From Leptidea sinapis (Eukaryota > Arthropoda > Insecta > Lepidoptera > Pieridae), in the NCBI RefSeq assembly GCF_905404315.1, contig NC_066273.1, positions 9,176,001-9,240,000 of the forward strand: DNA of 64,000 bases, given 5' to 3'. The position numbers and the translations under genes are program-made. Every line of letters starts with the position of its first letter. Positions within the stretch are counted from its first letter, which is position 1. This document shows, in pieces, positions 44,061-56,031 of this stretch. The notes beneath the pieces are model-generated. The model searched no databases, was not told where the DNA came from, and worked only from the letters and a program-made list of their open reading frames with translations.

Positions 44061-44165
44061 GTGGTTCACAATTCCATTATTTTTTTTCCCACGTGTATAT
44101 TATTTGATTTCCCCGCTAATTAAAAGTCGATTTTAATGATTCTTTTTAGTGGAGTGTTTTTATAA

Positions 44166-44503
44166 TGAGACTTGCTGATCCAGCAAACGTTGTATTGCCG
44201 ATATTAAAATCGCGATACAAAAGTAACTGTTGATCGTAGATGGGTGAAAATTTGAAATTGTATGTATTTTTTATGCTAATGCAATGTATGCTATACTAAT
44301 AATCAAACAAATTAAAAAAAAAAAGTGAAATTAATTAAAAAAAATTTGGCGTGGACCACCCTTAACATTTAGGGAGATGAAAAATAGATGTTGTCCGATT
44401 CTCAGACCTACCCAATATGCACTCAAAATTTCATGAGAATCGGTCAACCCGTTTCGAAGGAGTTTGACTACAAACACCGCGACATGAGAATTTTATATAT
44501 TAA
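44166..44503 (+). repeat. interspersed repeat F, diverged copy 6
   Basis: Head CTTGCTGATCCAGCAAACG and tail GAGAATCGGTCAACCCGTTTCGAAGGAG followed by ACATGAGAATTTTATATATTAA. A divergent subfamily of repeat F. Confidence 0.65.
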
Positions 44504-44694
44504 TTAATTTTAGATATATCATGGGGGTCCTTAGATTAGTACATGTAAGAAAAGTACACTTAAGGATGGAAAAGTGAGGTATGAAATATTAAATTTATAT
44601 TTGTATATATACGCCATTTGTGAAATGATTTCAATGAGATACCTAGTATTGTATATTTGATGTATTTTTGTCATAATATAAGCCAACTTCAAAT

Positions 44695-45325
44695 TCAAAT
44701 AAACTTTATTCAATTAGGCTTAAAGTAAACGCTTTTGAATCGTCACTATAGATATTCCTTTTATATAACTGAATCTACCATAATATGTTCGGAAAAAGCT
44801 CGTGAGAAAAACATATAAGAAACTGAACGGCAACTCATTTCAATCAAATAGAGTATTTTACAATGGCTGTAATATACAAAACAAATTAGTTTGTAAGATG
44901 CTACATCCAATATACTTAGAGACTTACCCCCTTATTCATAATGGTCCGCTAACTTTAAACAGCCGTGTTTTTTCTCATTCTGACTTAGGTCAATAGAAGA
45001 AGACAGAGTGAGTATTAGCAATGCTTTAAATTATCAGACTATTATGAATAAGGGGGTTAGACTTACTCGTGTAAGATATTGCCTATTTGAGTATGTTTGT
45101 TGCATCACTTTATATATTATATTGTAATTGAAATGATCTGTAAATCGATGAAAATGTAAATCTTAATATAAAAGAGTGGCAATGAGTATCTTGCCACTTC
45201 TCATTAGCTCAACTCTTTACGAAGTAGCGGTAGATTCAATAAGAAAATTTTTTTTTTTTTGACATTCATAAGTGTCATTTCCTTGACCTGCATGAATAAA
45301 GTGATTTTGATTTGATTATATGAAT
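44695..45325 (+). repeat. interspersed repeat B, copy 2, split by a MITE
   Basis: From AAATTCAAATAAACTTTATT through AAAAGAGTGGCAATGAG and CTTGCCACTTCTCATTAGCT to GACATTCATAAGTGTCATTT and ATGAATAAAGTGATTTTGAT. The MITE at 44927-45056 interrupts it and leaves a TTA duplication. 45326-45916 holds no gene. Confidence 0.72.
44927..45056. mobile_element. MITE family M4, copy 2, with TTA target duplication
   Basis: 130 bp, ends CCCCCTTATTCATAATGGTC and ACTATTATGAATAAGGGGG, flanked by TTA at 44924-44926 and 45057-45059. A TTA duplication fits PIF/Harbinger-type mobilisation (inference). Confidence 0.87.
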
Positions 45326-45916
45326 CGTGAATATTATCAAATATTTCATATTCTCCTGATTATTTATAATGTTTCGATGACCCGAGTGTATCAAGGAACA
45401 TGTTTTAAGCCTCGTTGGTCCAACAGCAGAGGTGTGAATCGACTTATAATGAAATAATTTATCATGTACTGATGTGATTTTAATGATCGTGATGTACGGT
45501 CCATTTTTTGCCTCAATTGCAGTGTAATACTGCTGTACTGTTATTTCCAGGAATATTATGATTTTATGGCCACGTCTGTATTGTGGCCAAATTTGAAAAT
45601 AATGATTTTTATATGAAATATTAACACCTATTAATTTCTTGTGAATTAAATCGATTAAAAAGATGGCTGATATATTGACCAGAAATTACTGCAAAAACTG
45701 TAAATGGAAAAGGTAATACCAGATTGGTGTCCCAGAAAGAGCAAATGAAGCAGGGGGTAATAGTTAAGAGGTTGGAAGAAGAACCATCTCACAGGATGGA
45801 TGGTATTATGGGAAAGAGTAACAAGACGAGCAGACACCTGAATGGAATATTGAATATCTTCCTCGCCATCTGAATAGAAATATATTTTATTCAGCATAAA
45901 GAGTAGGTAGGTTTTA

Positions 45917-46229
45917 CCAGTGGGAGGCTGCTTTGCACAGGATGCCAGCTAGATTATGGGTACCACAGCAGTGCCTATTTCGCCATGAAGCAGCAATGTT
46001 AACATTACTGTATTTCGGTCTGAAGTGCGCCGTAGTTAGTGAAATTACTGGGCAAATGAGACTTAACATCTTGAGTCTCAAGGTGACGAGCGCAATTATA
46101 GTGCCGCTCAGAATTTTGGGTTTTTCAGGAATTCTGAGCGGCCCTCAATTATAATGGGTAGGGCGTATTAATCACCATCAGCTTGTGTATGAATGTCATA
46201 CTCATCTCGTCCCTCATTATCATAAAAAA
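45917..46229 (+). mobile_element. hairpin retroposon A, copy 9 (full length)
   Basis: CCAGTGGGAGGCTGCTTTGC to CATTATCATAAAAAAG. Outer stem partly changed, right stem one base off. 46230-46604 holds no gene. Confidence 0.88.
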
Positions 46230-46604
46230 GGTATTAACTTAATATATTGCAACAAAACACTTGGAACGTAACGCCATGAAGCTATATCATGACATGGGGA
46301 GGAGAACTCCCAGCCCATCTTTTAAATCATATAACAACTGAGCCTACTTAAAATAATATTATACAGGTTTAGGTGGCCTGCGTATAACCAGGCAAGATCC
46401 ATGTATCAATATCCTCTATATTATTTACTGTACTATAGTAAGCCATCAAAGATGGCATACTTAGACTGGCCATAACCATTGTAACAGTACAATTAAAAAT
46501 AAACAAAATATCACATTTGAATTTGGAATCTGTCATTTTTATTTGATTGTTCGTTGAGTTTTCTTAGTGTGGCGCAAAGACATTGTACAACATTTTGCGA
46601 TATT

Positions 46605-46825
46605 AAAATGGAGTGAGGTCATAAAGAGAACCGAATCTCTGAGATTGCATTACACAAAGCAGGTATCGAGCCAAATGCAATTTTTGAATTTCCCATACGC
46701 TTTTTATTGGTTAAATGTTTGTATACCGGGCTATTAATAGGTACAATGACACCTCCTCTGTTTGTGACAGAAAAAGATCTGGCCGTCCACGTAGTGTTCG
46801 TACGAAAAAGGCATAGGAGCAAAAG
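46605..46825 (+). pseudogene. Tc1/mariner transposase N-terminal fragment
   Basis: Two frames read ISEIALHKAGIEPNAIFEF (first helix-turn-helix of a transposase DNA-binding domain) and NDTSSVCDRKRSGRPRSVR with GRPR motif (AT-hook-like linker). The catalytic domain is missing. The fragment breaks off at 46825, exactly where an oppositely oriented LINE fragment starts. Confidence 0.7.
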
Positions 46826-47030
46826 GCATTCAGGTATAGAGCTCTGCCATCTGGGATGATGATTTTTCCGTTGCCGTCAAGAGTCAAGTTGAAGGCAAAA
46901 AGAGCGCACAAAAGGTTTTCTCTATTGCCATATCGGCCAGGGTGTCATACCTCATGGGCAACGGCGGCAGTGACGGCTGGAGAAGCTTACCAAGAGCAGC
47001 TTTCGAGACGACCAGAACTTGCGTGATCTA
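46826..47030 (-). mobile_element. CR1/Daphne-like LINE internal fragment
   Basis: Aligns with 23738-23950 of copy 2 (linker before the reverse transcriptase): AGAGCTCTGCCATC.GGGATGAT, AAAAGAGCGCACA, GGGTGTCATACCTCATG, CAACGGCGGCA. It has neither end of the LINE, so it reached this site by rearrangement or is a remnant. Confidence 0.8.
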
Positions 47031-48248
47031 GTTAATTTTACTTTGAATACCCTTTACCCTAGCTAACCTATTAACAGCACGTACAGTTTTGCCTCTCTTC
47101 TTGAATTGAATGAATTCTAATCACAAATTTTCATTAACTCAGTGATGTTCTTTGGATGAGCTTCCTTCCGCGTTGTTTGTCATAAAGATATGACATGGGT
47201 AACTTAAAAAAAAAACTCGTACACCTCGCTTATAGACGGACATCTCGTTCGCAGTACGCTCGCTTGTCATCTGTCTTTTCCATATTTTTTTTTAATATTG
47301 ATAATATTGTAATCGCACAGGTTTTAAGAAATAAAATTGTTCGTTCGTTCGTTCGTCGATAAATCGCCATTCGATAGCCACAAGATAAGGACGCGATATC
47401 GAGAGACAATCAATTAAAGCTGTGCAATTCGATTATTGATTTCGTAATTAAAAGCTGTTAGTGGGTGTTGCCAGGTTGCGTGCAACCGAACGATTGAAAT
47501 GCAATTTTATCTGTATTAAATCGTCCTGTTATTAAATATATCAGCTACATCTTACTAAGGGGTGATTTATTTTTAATGAATCGAATATCTGGTAGTTGTT
47601 GTTGGAGATTACGGATGTGATTGTTTTTTTTATTGTTTTGTTAATAAGTAACGGAAGTTTAGGTCATTTGGAGGTTATGAATAGAATAGGTTTTCTTTTG
47701 GGCAACAACAAACTTTTATTCATCTTCAGTAGCCCATTGCCTATGTACAAGTGTTGACACTGACTACGGTCACAATATACCTAGTTATTACTATAATATC
47801 TTAGTTAATATTATAATTATATATATTATATGTATAGTTATTATTCTATTGAACAGTACTTTAAGGCTGGGAACCGAGCCAACGAGAATTAGAAGCATTT
47901 TTAATATAATTTTCTTTAAAATAACAAAACTATGTCATGTTAATAGTATTGGAAAACAATTAATAATTTTTCATACAATTTTAATCTAGATTGAATGATT
48001 AAAATAGCTTTAACTGTAAAATTTAGGGGTACTTTGGTGATTTTGTTTCTGAATGTCTATTAAAGATAGAAATGTGAAGAAAAAATAAATTTTCTTCTCA
48101 TATTCTGTAGACATATTACTATTTTTTGGAAAAATAAAATCTTTATATGAACCCTTACGAAATGGTTTCAATTATTCGATTTCTTGGAATAGCAGCCTTA
48201 ACTTCATACAAGACTGCCGGAATCGATGCACACACACACATACCTAGG
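47031..48248. other. no gene seen
   Basis: AT-rich; includes a (GTTC)n run at 47339-47355. No supported frame. Confidence 0.45.
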
Positions 48249-48250
48249 TA

Positions 48251-49414
48251 ACACTGAAAATGTTTAGAAAATGAAAAACGGCTTAATGTAGAAAGTTGCC
48301 AATACTATTATTGTTTTTCGAAGTGATATCGTTCCTCTCTATACATCGTCGCATTCGATGGAAGCACTGAAAAAAGCAGTGGGCCCATTCTCCCTTAGGG
48401 ATTTTCGTACGCTTTCACCGCATCTTCAGGGCTCGTAAAGCGAATACCTCGAATTTTATCTTTAGTTCTGGGAATAATAAAAAGTCGCAGGGCGCCAGGT
48501 CCGGACTGTATGGCGGATGACTCATTATCTCGACACCTGCCATAGTCAAATATTCAACAGTCCGTTTTGCGGAGTGCGCATTGTCGTAGTGAAGGAGGAT
48601 CCTGCTTCGAAGGCGCTGCTGTCGAATTTTTTCCAACACAACAGGCAAACAGTGATTGATATACCAATCTGCAGTAACTTTCCTTCCATCTTCTAGCACA
48701 AAAGTCGCGAAATTACCTGTCCGACCAAAGAATGAGGCAATCATCTTTTTTCTTTGACTTCTTTCTTTACCTTAGTTGGCCGATCCTTGAAAAGAAGCAC
48801 CCAAGCTGATTGTCTTGTGGTTTCCAGTGACGATCACCTGTGACGATGACAAATACTACATTTGAGCTACCGCCGTTGAACTTATCTAACATTTGGCGAT
48901 ACCAGTCCATGCGAAGGTGTTTCTGGTCGCCGGTTAAAGTATGGGAAATACATCTGGGACAAAGCTTCCTGACGCCTAAATGTTCGTGTAATAATTTTTG
49001 AACTTGACTCATACCAATGCCTAGGCGTGCCCGTATGTGCTGATAGGTCACTCTCTTATCTTCCTCTATCATGCGTCGCACAGCACTGATGTTATCTTCA
49101 GTAGTCTACGCTTAAACTCGTTAAACCAATTGTAAACAGTGGCACGAGACGGGGCTTCATTAAGAAATGCTAATCGCAGCCTGTCATAGCTTTGTTATTG
49201 TGTAAGTCCATAACGAAGGTCATAATAAATCATTGACCGAAAATTTTCTCGCGTTAGGTTCATTTTCAGGTTTTAGATTTGTCAATTCATAAAAACAAAT
49301 GACAAAGGAATGCAATATACTACATTAGATTACCAAAGAGTTCTAAAATTGAAATACAAAAAAAGTTTTCATAATCAATGTTTCTAACTGGCCAGTTCTA
49401 AACATTTTTAGAGT
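48251..49414 (-). mobile_element. mariner element relic with TIRs and TA duplication
   Basis: Ends ACACTGAAAATGTTTAGAA (48251 on) and, reversed, ACTCTAAAAATGTTTAGAA (from 49414) match at about 16 of 19 bases, and TA lies outside both (48249-48250, 49415-49416). The 1,164-bp length is slightly below the usual 1.3 kb, in keeping with deletions. Inside is a broken transposase on the minus strand. Confidence 0.88.
48275..49263 (-). pseudogene. mariner transposase (broken)
   Basis: Cut-and-paste DNA transposase. It starts MNLTRENFRSMIYYDLRYG at 49263, then ATVYNWFNEF (HTH), a deletion, RRMIEEDKRVTYQHIRARLGIG and LCPRCISHTLT. The catalytic domain has VTGD (first Asp), ASFFGRTG, TADWYINHCLP, LLHYDNA (second Asp) and HPPYSPDLAPCDFLLFP (third Asp). 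The second-to-third Asp spacing is 32 residues where mariners have 34, so two residues are deleted. The C-terminal EWAHCFFQCFHRM is readable. At least four frameshifts or deletions (near 49090, 48830, 48735, 48430) make it inactive. Confidence 0.87.
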
Positions 49415-49608
49415 TAGCCACGTATACACGATTAACACGGCCGCTAAGAAATCTTGGGTAAACTAAACTATTGAGTCGCTGAGACTGGTCGCTGGCTGTC
49501 CGTATTGAATTAGCTACGCCGCGCCGTCCGCGTCGTCAATCTTTTTGTATGTACCAACCCTAGCGCTCCAGCCAGACTTAGGTATAAATTTCAAGGAGAC
49601 TGAGCTGA

Positions 49609-50039
49609 GTAAGGCCGCGTTCCCACTATGCCGGACCGGCAGATTTACCGGCTCGGTAAAATTGCTGGAAGAACTAATGGCTAAAGATATATGAAGCTGT
49701 TCACATTATGCCGGATCCGGAAAAAATACCGAGCCCGGCATTTTTACCGAGCGTTTTGTCACTGCGAAGTGCCGGTAAAACCACCGGACCGGAGTAATGT
49801 GAACGAATTTGCGCCGTCATCTGTCCCCCGCTCGCCCCGCCCGTGCTCCCCTCACGTGATTCGACTCGCATTTACTGATAAAAGAAGACGTGTAGCATGG
49901 ACATTCAAGCAGAAACTTTACTTACCTGTTCTGTTGGATAAGACCGAAGAAGATCCGGGATCCGGTGTAATGTGTACATTCTGTCCGGTGTCCGGTTTCC
50001 GACAGATCTACCGGTCGGATAGTTGGAACAAGTCCTTAC
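49609..50039. mobile_element. candidate MITE M7 with GCCGG-rich ends
   Basis: Left end GTAAGGCCGCGTTCCCACTA and, reversed, right end GTAAGGACTTGTTCCAACTA match, with the match continuing through CCGACCGG.AGAT. Internal copies of the phrase TTCACATTATGCCGG suggest sub-terminal repeats. The 127-residue frame at 49691-50074 lies mostly inside and has no known domain. No certain target duplication. Confidence 0.6.
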
Positions 50040-51256
50040 GCTACTATTCTATTATTTGTATTGTGCCACGGTGACTCGGTGTTTTCGATTTTTTTTATTC
50101 ATATGTATGTTTATTCGACGCATTGTAAGTTTGAAAACTAGTAAACTAGTTTGAATCCCCTGTGTGGTGGCGGAAGGTCAGCGCTGAGCTATACCCTGTC
50201 ACTTCTTCTCCCATAACATTGGGAGAGTCTTTAGGTTATTTTAGATTCGTCGCTATTTCGCTATAATACTAATTACTGGGAATTTATACAAATCCTAGAT
50301 ATATTTTACTACCCAGTAGTAATATATTTTTATATATTTTTTTATTTTTTTTTTAGTTACTTTTTTTCAGTATAGCTACGTTTGTCAATCAGTCTGTTCT
50401 CTGTCTTAGGGATTTAAACAAAAAAGGAAAACCTTAGATATGTTTATGCCTCTGCGTGACGTCAGCAGGTAATCGTCAGTTTGCACCCGGTACTTGTTAT
50501 AGGTTATTTTTTAAGTGTATTCTTGATCTGATTTATGTCACTAAGCTCACGCCCTGTCCCTATCCCTATCCCTGTCCCTACTTGCATAGATTATATCTTG
50601 TCTATTTCAATTCATATAAGTAGTTATTTTATTCAAAATATGATTTTTAATCACTCATTGAACATCAAAATCCATTAATTCAATAAGATCAGCCTGAGAA
50701 CACAAGCAAGAACTCAGCGGGCCTCTTTTTTTTAAATCAGAATTTCGTTAAAATAAATTTAACTAATTAATTAGCCTTAGGGTTGTCTCGCCATTCCCAA
50801 TGTGTGGTTTCATTAAGAAAGTCATTTATGTTATAATAATGTTTACCACACAAACGTTTTCAAACAATTCTTTAACATTTCGTAACAAAATTATTTTTTC
50901 GTTTTATCGACTTTTAAATAACAACGATACTAAACAAGTTTTCACTTCAAAGATCATTTCAGTTTAGAGAAAACTGCATTTTTGACATATTGAGGGAAGA
51001 GCAATATATCAACGCTTTACTTATGAAGTGTGCAATACATTAAAGATTCAAGCTAACAGAAGCTATCCAGTTAAATTGATACATAAAAGGTACCTTCTTT
51101 TTAAATAAACAGTGTGTGCATAAGACCGTACGACAGAAGAATTACAACAATTTTTTGTTCTACTTTTATAATGTTATTGTTTACAGTATACATAATTATG
51201 TTTGTGAACAATATGTTATGCTTTTAAAGTGATAACCCTCACTACTAGGATTAATA
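50040..51256. other. no gene seen; short CCCTRT array
   Basis: No supported frame. 50552-50580 contains five units of CCCTRT (CCCTGT/CCCTAT), a simple hexamer array. Confidence 0.45.
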
Positions 51257-51371
51257 CACAAATAAAATTTGAAAAACAAAATCTTATGTTCCGTTCCGTA
51301 CTGGTGCTCTAACCAACTGAGCTAACCTTTCGAGTGACGTATCGCTATAAAATCTTGTTTGCTTTGTTCAA
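51257..51371 (-). mobile_element. family T TIR element, copy 3, truncated tRNA-like part
   Basis: Left TIR CACAAATAAAATTTGAAAAA and, inside, the reverse of a tRNA-like 5' half (box A TTAGCTCAGTTGG at about 51310-51325). Box B is deleted. Same outer text as at 31510 (GTGATAACCCTCACT), so the repeat unit extends further left. 51372-52079 holds no gene I can support. Confidence 0.6.
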
Positions 51372-52079
51372 CTTTCTGGTTGTGGCTTCATCTACAGGAT
51401 CTAATTTACAGTTGATAACCTGCTCAACCCCAATATTTGTATATTATGTTTGTGTATAAATTACTCTGGCAAATTACGGGTGATCGCAATTAAGCCCACT
51501 TTCCTTTAACGAACATTATATAGCCCAGCATGACAGCTTAGTTTTAATAAATTAAGATGCTCAGCACGTCTAAAAAAGTTTTCAATTCAATCGAAACAAA
51601 TAAATAAATATCGATATCTATACAGCCTGCATACTCTTAGCATATATCATGATTTGTATAAGTAGATAAGCATACGTCACAGTTTTATTCTCGCAATAAA
51701 ATTAACACAAAGAATCCGTGCTGGAAACGCATACGTTATGAGGATATTCGCTGTAAGTAATAATTTTTTACGCAACGTTGAACTTCGCTCGCACAATTGT
51801 ATCATAAAAATATATCCGTTTCTTATATACGAGCTGACAGTTTACTTCAATGGCCGTAATTACGACTCTGTGGTCCGCAATGACAGCTTATATTCATTCC
51901 AATCAGAATTATTCATGTCTCTCTTTTATAATTAATGGTGTTATGGGTCTCGACCTTACAAGAACTTAACTCTTTATCACGTGAGCCTTATTTAAAAAAC
52001 ACTCTCACACCTCTTTTCTTGACTGTAATTGATTAGTTGCTAGAGACAAGCAATTAAAACGTGGAGTTGTTATTTTGAA

Positions 52080-52337
52080 GACCCATATAGCCCAGTGGTT
52101 ATTGACCCTGCCTACTGAGCTAGAGGACCTGGGTTCGAATCCTGGTAGGTGCAATCATTAAAATTATGATGAATATGAATGTTTGTTGCCGAGTCATAGA
52201 TGTTCATTACTATTTATGTACGTTTAAGTAAGTATATTGTATTAAATATATTCATGTCTTGCACCCTACAGACTACGCCTAGTTTGGGGCAAGTTAATTT
52301 GTGTAAGAGTGTGTCAGTACTGTCAGTATTATTATAT
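52080..52337 (+). mobile_element. tRNA-headed SINE (family C), best copy
   Basis: The head (52080-52152) is tRNA-like with box A TAGCCCAGTGG and box B GGTTCGAATCC. The body carries GAATGTTTGTTGCCGAGTCA and CGCCTAGTTTGGGGCAAGTT. The end is TGTCAGTATTATTATATT, without a clear poly(A). SINEs of this type are transcribed by polymerase III and moved by a partner LINE. Copies at 8668, 18617 and 54250 are in reverse. Confidence 0.9.
52088..52142 (+). promoter_or_regulatory. internal polymerase III promoter (boxes A and B) of the SINE
   Basis: Box A at 52088-52098 and box B at 52132-52142 match the consensus TRGCNNAGYGG and GGTTCGANTCC; spacing of about 33 bp is normal for a tRNA-type promoter. This is the only family C copy here with both boxes intact. 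Confidence 0.75.
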
Positions 52338-52987
52338 TAGAAAAATATTGCTTATTGGACGTTACTCTAATATGAATAAAAAGGGTTAAAGATTAGAAGC
52401 AAATACTGTAGTGTGGATCTGAGCTAAATCTAAAATATACAGTCTCTAATAAAAAGCCTCTAATAATATACAGTCCACTGCAAAATATTTCTGTATACAA
52501 ACTTAAGCGCATCAAAGATCCACCTCTCAGTCGAACAGCGCTGAGGTTCGACACTATTATTTTTTGTTCCCCCGAAACAGATTTATCACAAACTAAGGGC
52601 TCTCTAGCCGCGATAAGCGTCAGACTTAGGCGTTACACGTGAGCGTCAAATTAAGGACTGTTACACGATATAAGGTTGGTACTGTTAAAATTGATTGATA
52701 TTGAAGAGCTTGTCGCCTTCTGGGACAGTTGTTCCTCACTTAATAGAAATCAAATTTCTGATAAATAGAAATCATTATTTAAGGTAACATTGCGCGTATA
52801 ATTAGTTAAAGTCAATCCACATACTCTAATATTAATTGTTAACATAAAAAATTTGTACGAAATCAAAATATCGTCGACTACAAGACTACGCAGTCACGCG
52901 TACCATGGTTTAGTTTTGGCGCGAATCGCGAGCTCATATTGAAAGACATTACGCGAAGAGCAATGCACAAATTCGCGGTTTGTTTAT
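52338..52987. other. no gene seen
   Basis: No supported frame or repeat family. Confidence 0.4.
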
Positions 52988-53278
52988 GGTAAAGGAGGAC
53001 AAACCAGCGTACAGGTCACCTGGTGTTAAGTGATCACCGCAGCCCACATTCTCTTGCAACACCAGTGGAATCACAGGAGCGTTGCGGCCTTTAAGGAAGG
53101 TGTACGAGCCTTTTTTGACGGTACCCTTGTAGTATCGTCTTGGAAACTCCGCACAAGGAAGCTCATTCCACAGCTTTGTAGTACGTGGAAGAAAGCTCCT
53201 TGAAAAACGCACTGTGGAGGACCGCCACACATCCAGATGGTAGGGATGACATCCTAATTTGTGGCGTGTCGTGCGAAG
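52988..53278 (-). pseudogene. CR1/Daphne-like LINE, 5'-truncated 3' copy
   Basis: The minus strand reads MWRSSTVRFSRSFLPRTTKL, WNELPCAEFPRRYYKGTVKK and YTFLKGR, the standard C-terminal end of this LINE, followed by the 3' UTR with CACTTAACACCAGGTGACC and a final CCTTTACCATAAA. One frame is open over the whole coding part, making it the best preserved 3' end in the window. It is truncated just upstream of the DVWRSS motif. Confidence 0.87.
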
Positions 53279-54249
53279 AGACTAAGGTAAAGCTAGTATA
53301 AAAAACAATACTTACAATACAATTACTTATATTTGTTTTGTGTCCTATAACAATCGCTTGAATCTAGATAAACGGTACATGCCCCATCCCTTTGTGTGCC
53401 AATATAAAAAAAAATTTAATGGTTTCACTTAGAAACTTATATGTTAAGGACCAACTAGTTGCTGATACAGACAGACAGATGGGCTAAAGTGATGGTATAA
53501 AATGATCTGTATTTTCGTTTCTAGTAGATAATAAAAGAACGGATATAAAAAGTAGTGGACATAAAAGACACGAGAAAAAAGGCTCATATTGAATGTAGCG
53601 GAGTGCGCAAATTGAATTAGCATCTATTTTACATAAATGTTGGGAGTCACCGACATTAAAACACGGCCGAGTGAAGCCAAGTGCGACTTATAGCCCACAC
53701 AGCAATCAATTAAATTAAAAATTCGATTCGCGAATGAGTCGGCGACCACGTAATTGGCCAAGCCGTACCAATGATTACTTTATTGGCCCACGAGATATAT
53801 TTGCGATATCCTAAATTGTAATCTTGTAATTTTATTTTTCAATTTTAAATAATTTAATATGCCGTCGCCGCAGCTAATGAGCGGACTTCAGTAAGAATTA
53901 TAAGCCGGAGTTGCGAGCGCCTCGTCCTTTGAATGACCGATGAATTTAAATAACTCGTTCCGGCTACCTCATTTTTGACATAACCCTTATTTTAGATGTT
54001 TCTTTGTCCACATCTTCTCTGAGGTATAACTGTCTCGTTCTATGCTTGTTTTTGCAGTCAAAGCGGTGTTCGTTGTGATAAAAAAGCAGGCAAGTGCGAG
54101 TCGGTTCAAACATTTTATTTTTAAGAAATATTTTATTAGTTTGCCAAACCGCCATTTTGAATTTTGACAGCTTGGCGGTTATATTGTTTTTTGATAAAGT
54201 ATCAATAGTAATAATGTAATTAGTGTAAACCCCTACGCTGAGGTAATAA
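53279..54249. other. no gene seen
   Basis: A 101-residue minus-strand frame at 53964-54269 has no recognised domain and runs into the SINE. Otherwise AT-rich. Confidence 0.4.
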
Positions 54250-54484
54250 AAATATTGACACACTTTCACACAAATTATCTTGCCGCAAACTAGGCATAGC
54301 CTGTGCTATGGGTATTATGATTAAATATGTATCGATATACACACTTAAACATAATATAATATGTAAACATCCATGGCTTGAAAACAAACCTCCATTTTAA
54401 TCATATAAAGGTTTGCACCTACCGGGATTCGAAACCTCGACCTCCCGCTCAGAGATCACTAACCACTGGGCTATATGGGTCGTC
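54250..54484 (-). mobile_element. tRNA-headed SINE (family C), copy 4
   Basis: Near full-length reverse copy: tail CAAACTAGGCATAGCCTG, body ACATCCATGGCTTGAAAACA, head with GGGATTCGAAACC (box B with an extra A) and CCACTGGGCTATATGGGTCG (box A). Confidence 0.88.
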
Positions 54485-54789
54485 ATTTTCCAATACTTTT
54501 GTACTTGAATGAAACATTTTTTTTAGTTTGCCTAGCGGCCATTTTGAAAATCGCCGTCTTAATTATTGTTATAGAGGCAACAATAATACACAGTCTGTCA
54601 TAATTTTAGCTTACTATTGCCATTTATTGTGACGGGCAGCAGAGTTTTACTTTAATTTTTCTGTGTGTACGGTGCACCTAAGTCGAGTTAAAGAGAAGAG
54701 AGAGATTTTTTAACCCCAATCTCAATGACGTGCGGGCGGGCGGGATTTGCATACTCCATGCAGACTAAAAAAAACTTAACGGTAAACAC

Positions 54790-55053
54790 TAACGGCCTTA
54801 CAAATAAACTTGGTATAAAGTTATACCTAAAAATTAACCAAGAATTTGGAAAATGTTGACTATATCGCTGACAACACTGTCAATACAATGATAGTTCTGT
54901 AGTTTTCCGAATGTCATGGAGCCTTGCAAATAAATGCGGGAAACATTACACGTCCGAATAAACCAATCGCAAAAGGTCTATTTGTAAACTATTTGGACAT
55001 TCTTGGTTTATCTCAGATATAACTATATACCAAGTGTATTTGGAGGCTGTAAA
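54790..55053. mobile_element. MITE M6, 264 bp, long imperfect TIRs
   Basis: Left end with ACGGCCTTACAAATAAACTT then GGTATAAAGTTATA pairs with the right end TATAACTATATACC then AAGTGTATTTGGAGGCTGTA; the match runs about 55 bp with changes. No coding capacity. Confidence 0.72.
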
Positions 55054-56031
55054 GGTGTGTTTTATTTGAACAAAAGTTAATGCAACAAAGTATGTTATTC
55101 AGTTTAATCTAATTCATCAACTTTGTAATCGGTCTTCTGCCTCTCCTAGTTTCTCCTCACCACTTATCAGTGTTACGAGCTTCACCATAGTTTTGATAAA
55201 CTAAATTATTCTACGAGTGTGCCTTTTTTCATTTGAAGGTACGGGACCCTAAAATATAATACGATTCAAGCTCAGGTAGCATGTTTTTGCGGGATTTCTT
55301 TAGCTGGTTTAATTTGTGTCGTTATTTTGTTCGTGACCTGGCACGGGTCTCTTCGCGCGCAGGCCACAGGCGTATGTAAAGCAGGTAATACGAGATGCAA
55401 CGCGCACGCCACAGATAAATCTTTATTGCTTTTGTTCACTATTAAATAACTTAATTCGACGCTGCAAGTGGCCATGTACGAATACAATGATGCAAATGAA
55501 TTTATATTAATCCGCCGGTGCAGGCAAATATATAACTGTACTTATATTTTTGTGAACAGTTTTTGTTTTAAATAAAATAAAATTGTCGTGAATCAATTAC
55601 CTTCTGCAGTTTATTCGAACCGATACGATTAAGGGGCTTTTAAGCACAGAGCACCCACCTTAAGGGGTTAATACATGCCAGTGACCTTGCTCATAGTGTG
55701 ACCAGGGTGTACGAGTGGTATTTATAATTTAAAGGTAAATATAATACTAATTAATAATAAATGATGACTAAAAAAATAACGGGTTGCACTATGGGAGTGC
55801 CGGCAACAAGTGAAAACATTGACGTTGTGCATTTATCGATATTTTGGAATGGTTAGGGAATAATTTCGCACGAATTGCTTTATTTATCAGTATAAAAGTA
55901 GTAGCAGAGTTTATGTGGTTATACAATATTCATTTATTGCGCTATCGTACACAAAACAGACAATTAATATTATTATTTCATACTTCACATTGCGTTCCGA
56001 ATGAATTTTGAAGTCCTCAATTATAAAAATA
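55054..56031. other. no gene seen
   Basis: The 71-residue frame at 55272-55487 (minus) has no known domain. Confidence 0.4.

Noticed and set aside
49691..50074. 127-codon frame as a gene
   Set aside because: It lies mostly inside an inverted-repeat element, has no recognised domain, and overlaps the element end.
50552..50580. Interstitial telomere
   Set aside because: The unit is CCCTRT, while the usual lepidopteran telomere unit is TTAGG (CCTAA); only five copies.
53964..54269. 101-codon minus-strand frame as a gene
   Set aside because: No known domain; the start lies in a SINE tail and the composition is like the flanking AT-rich DNA.
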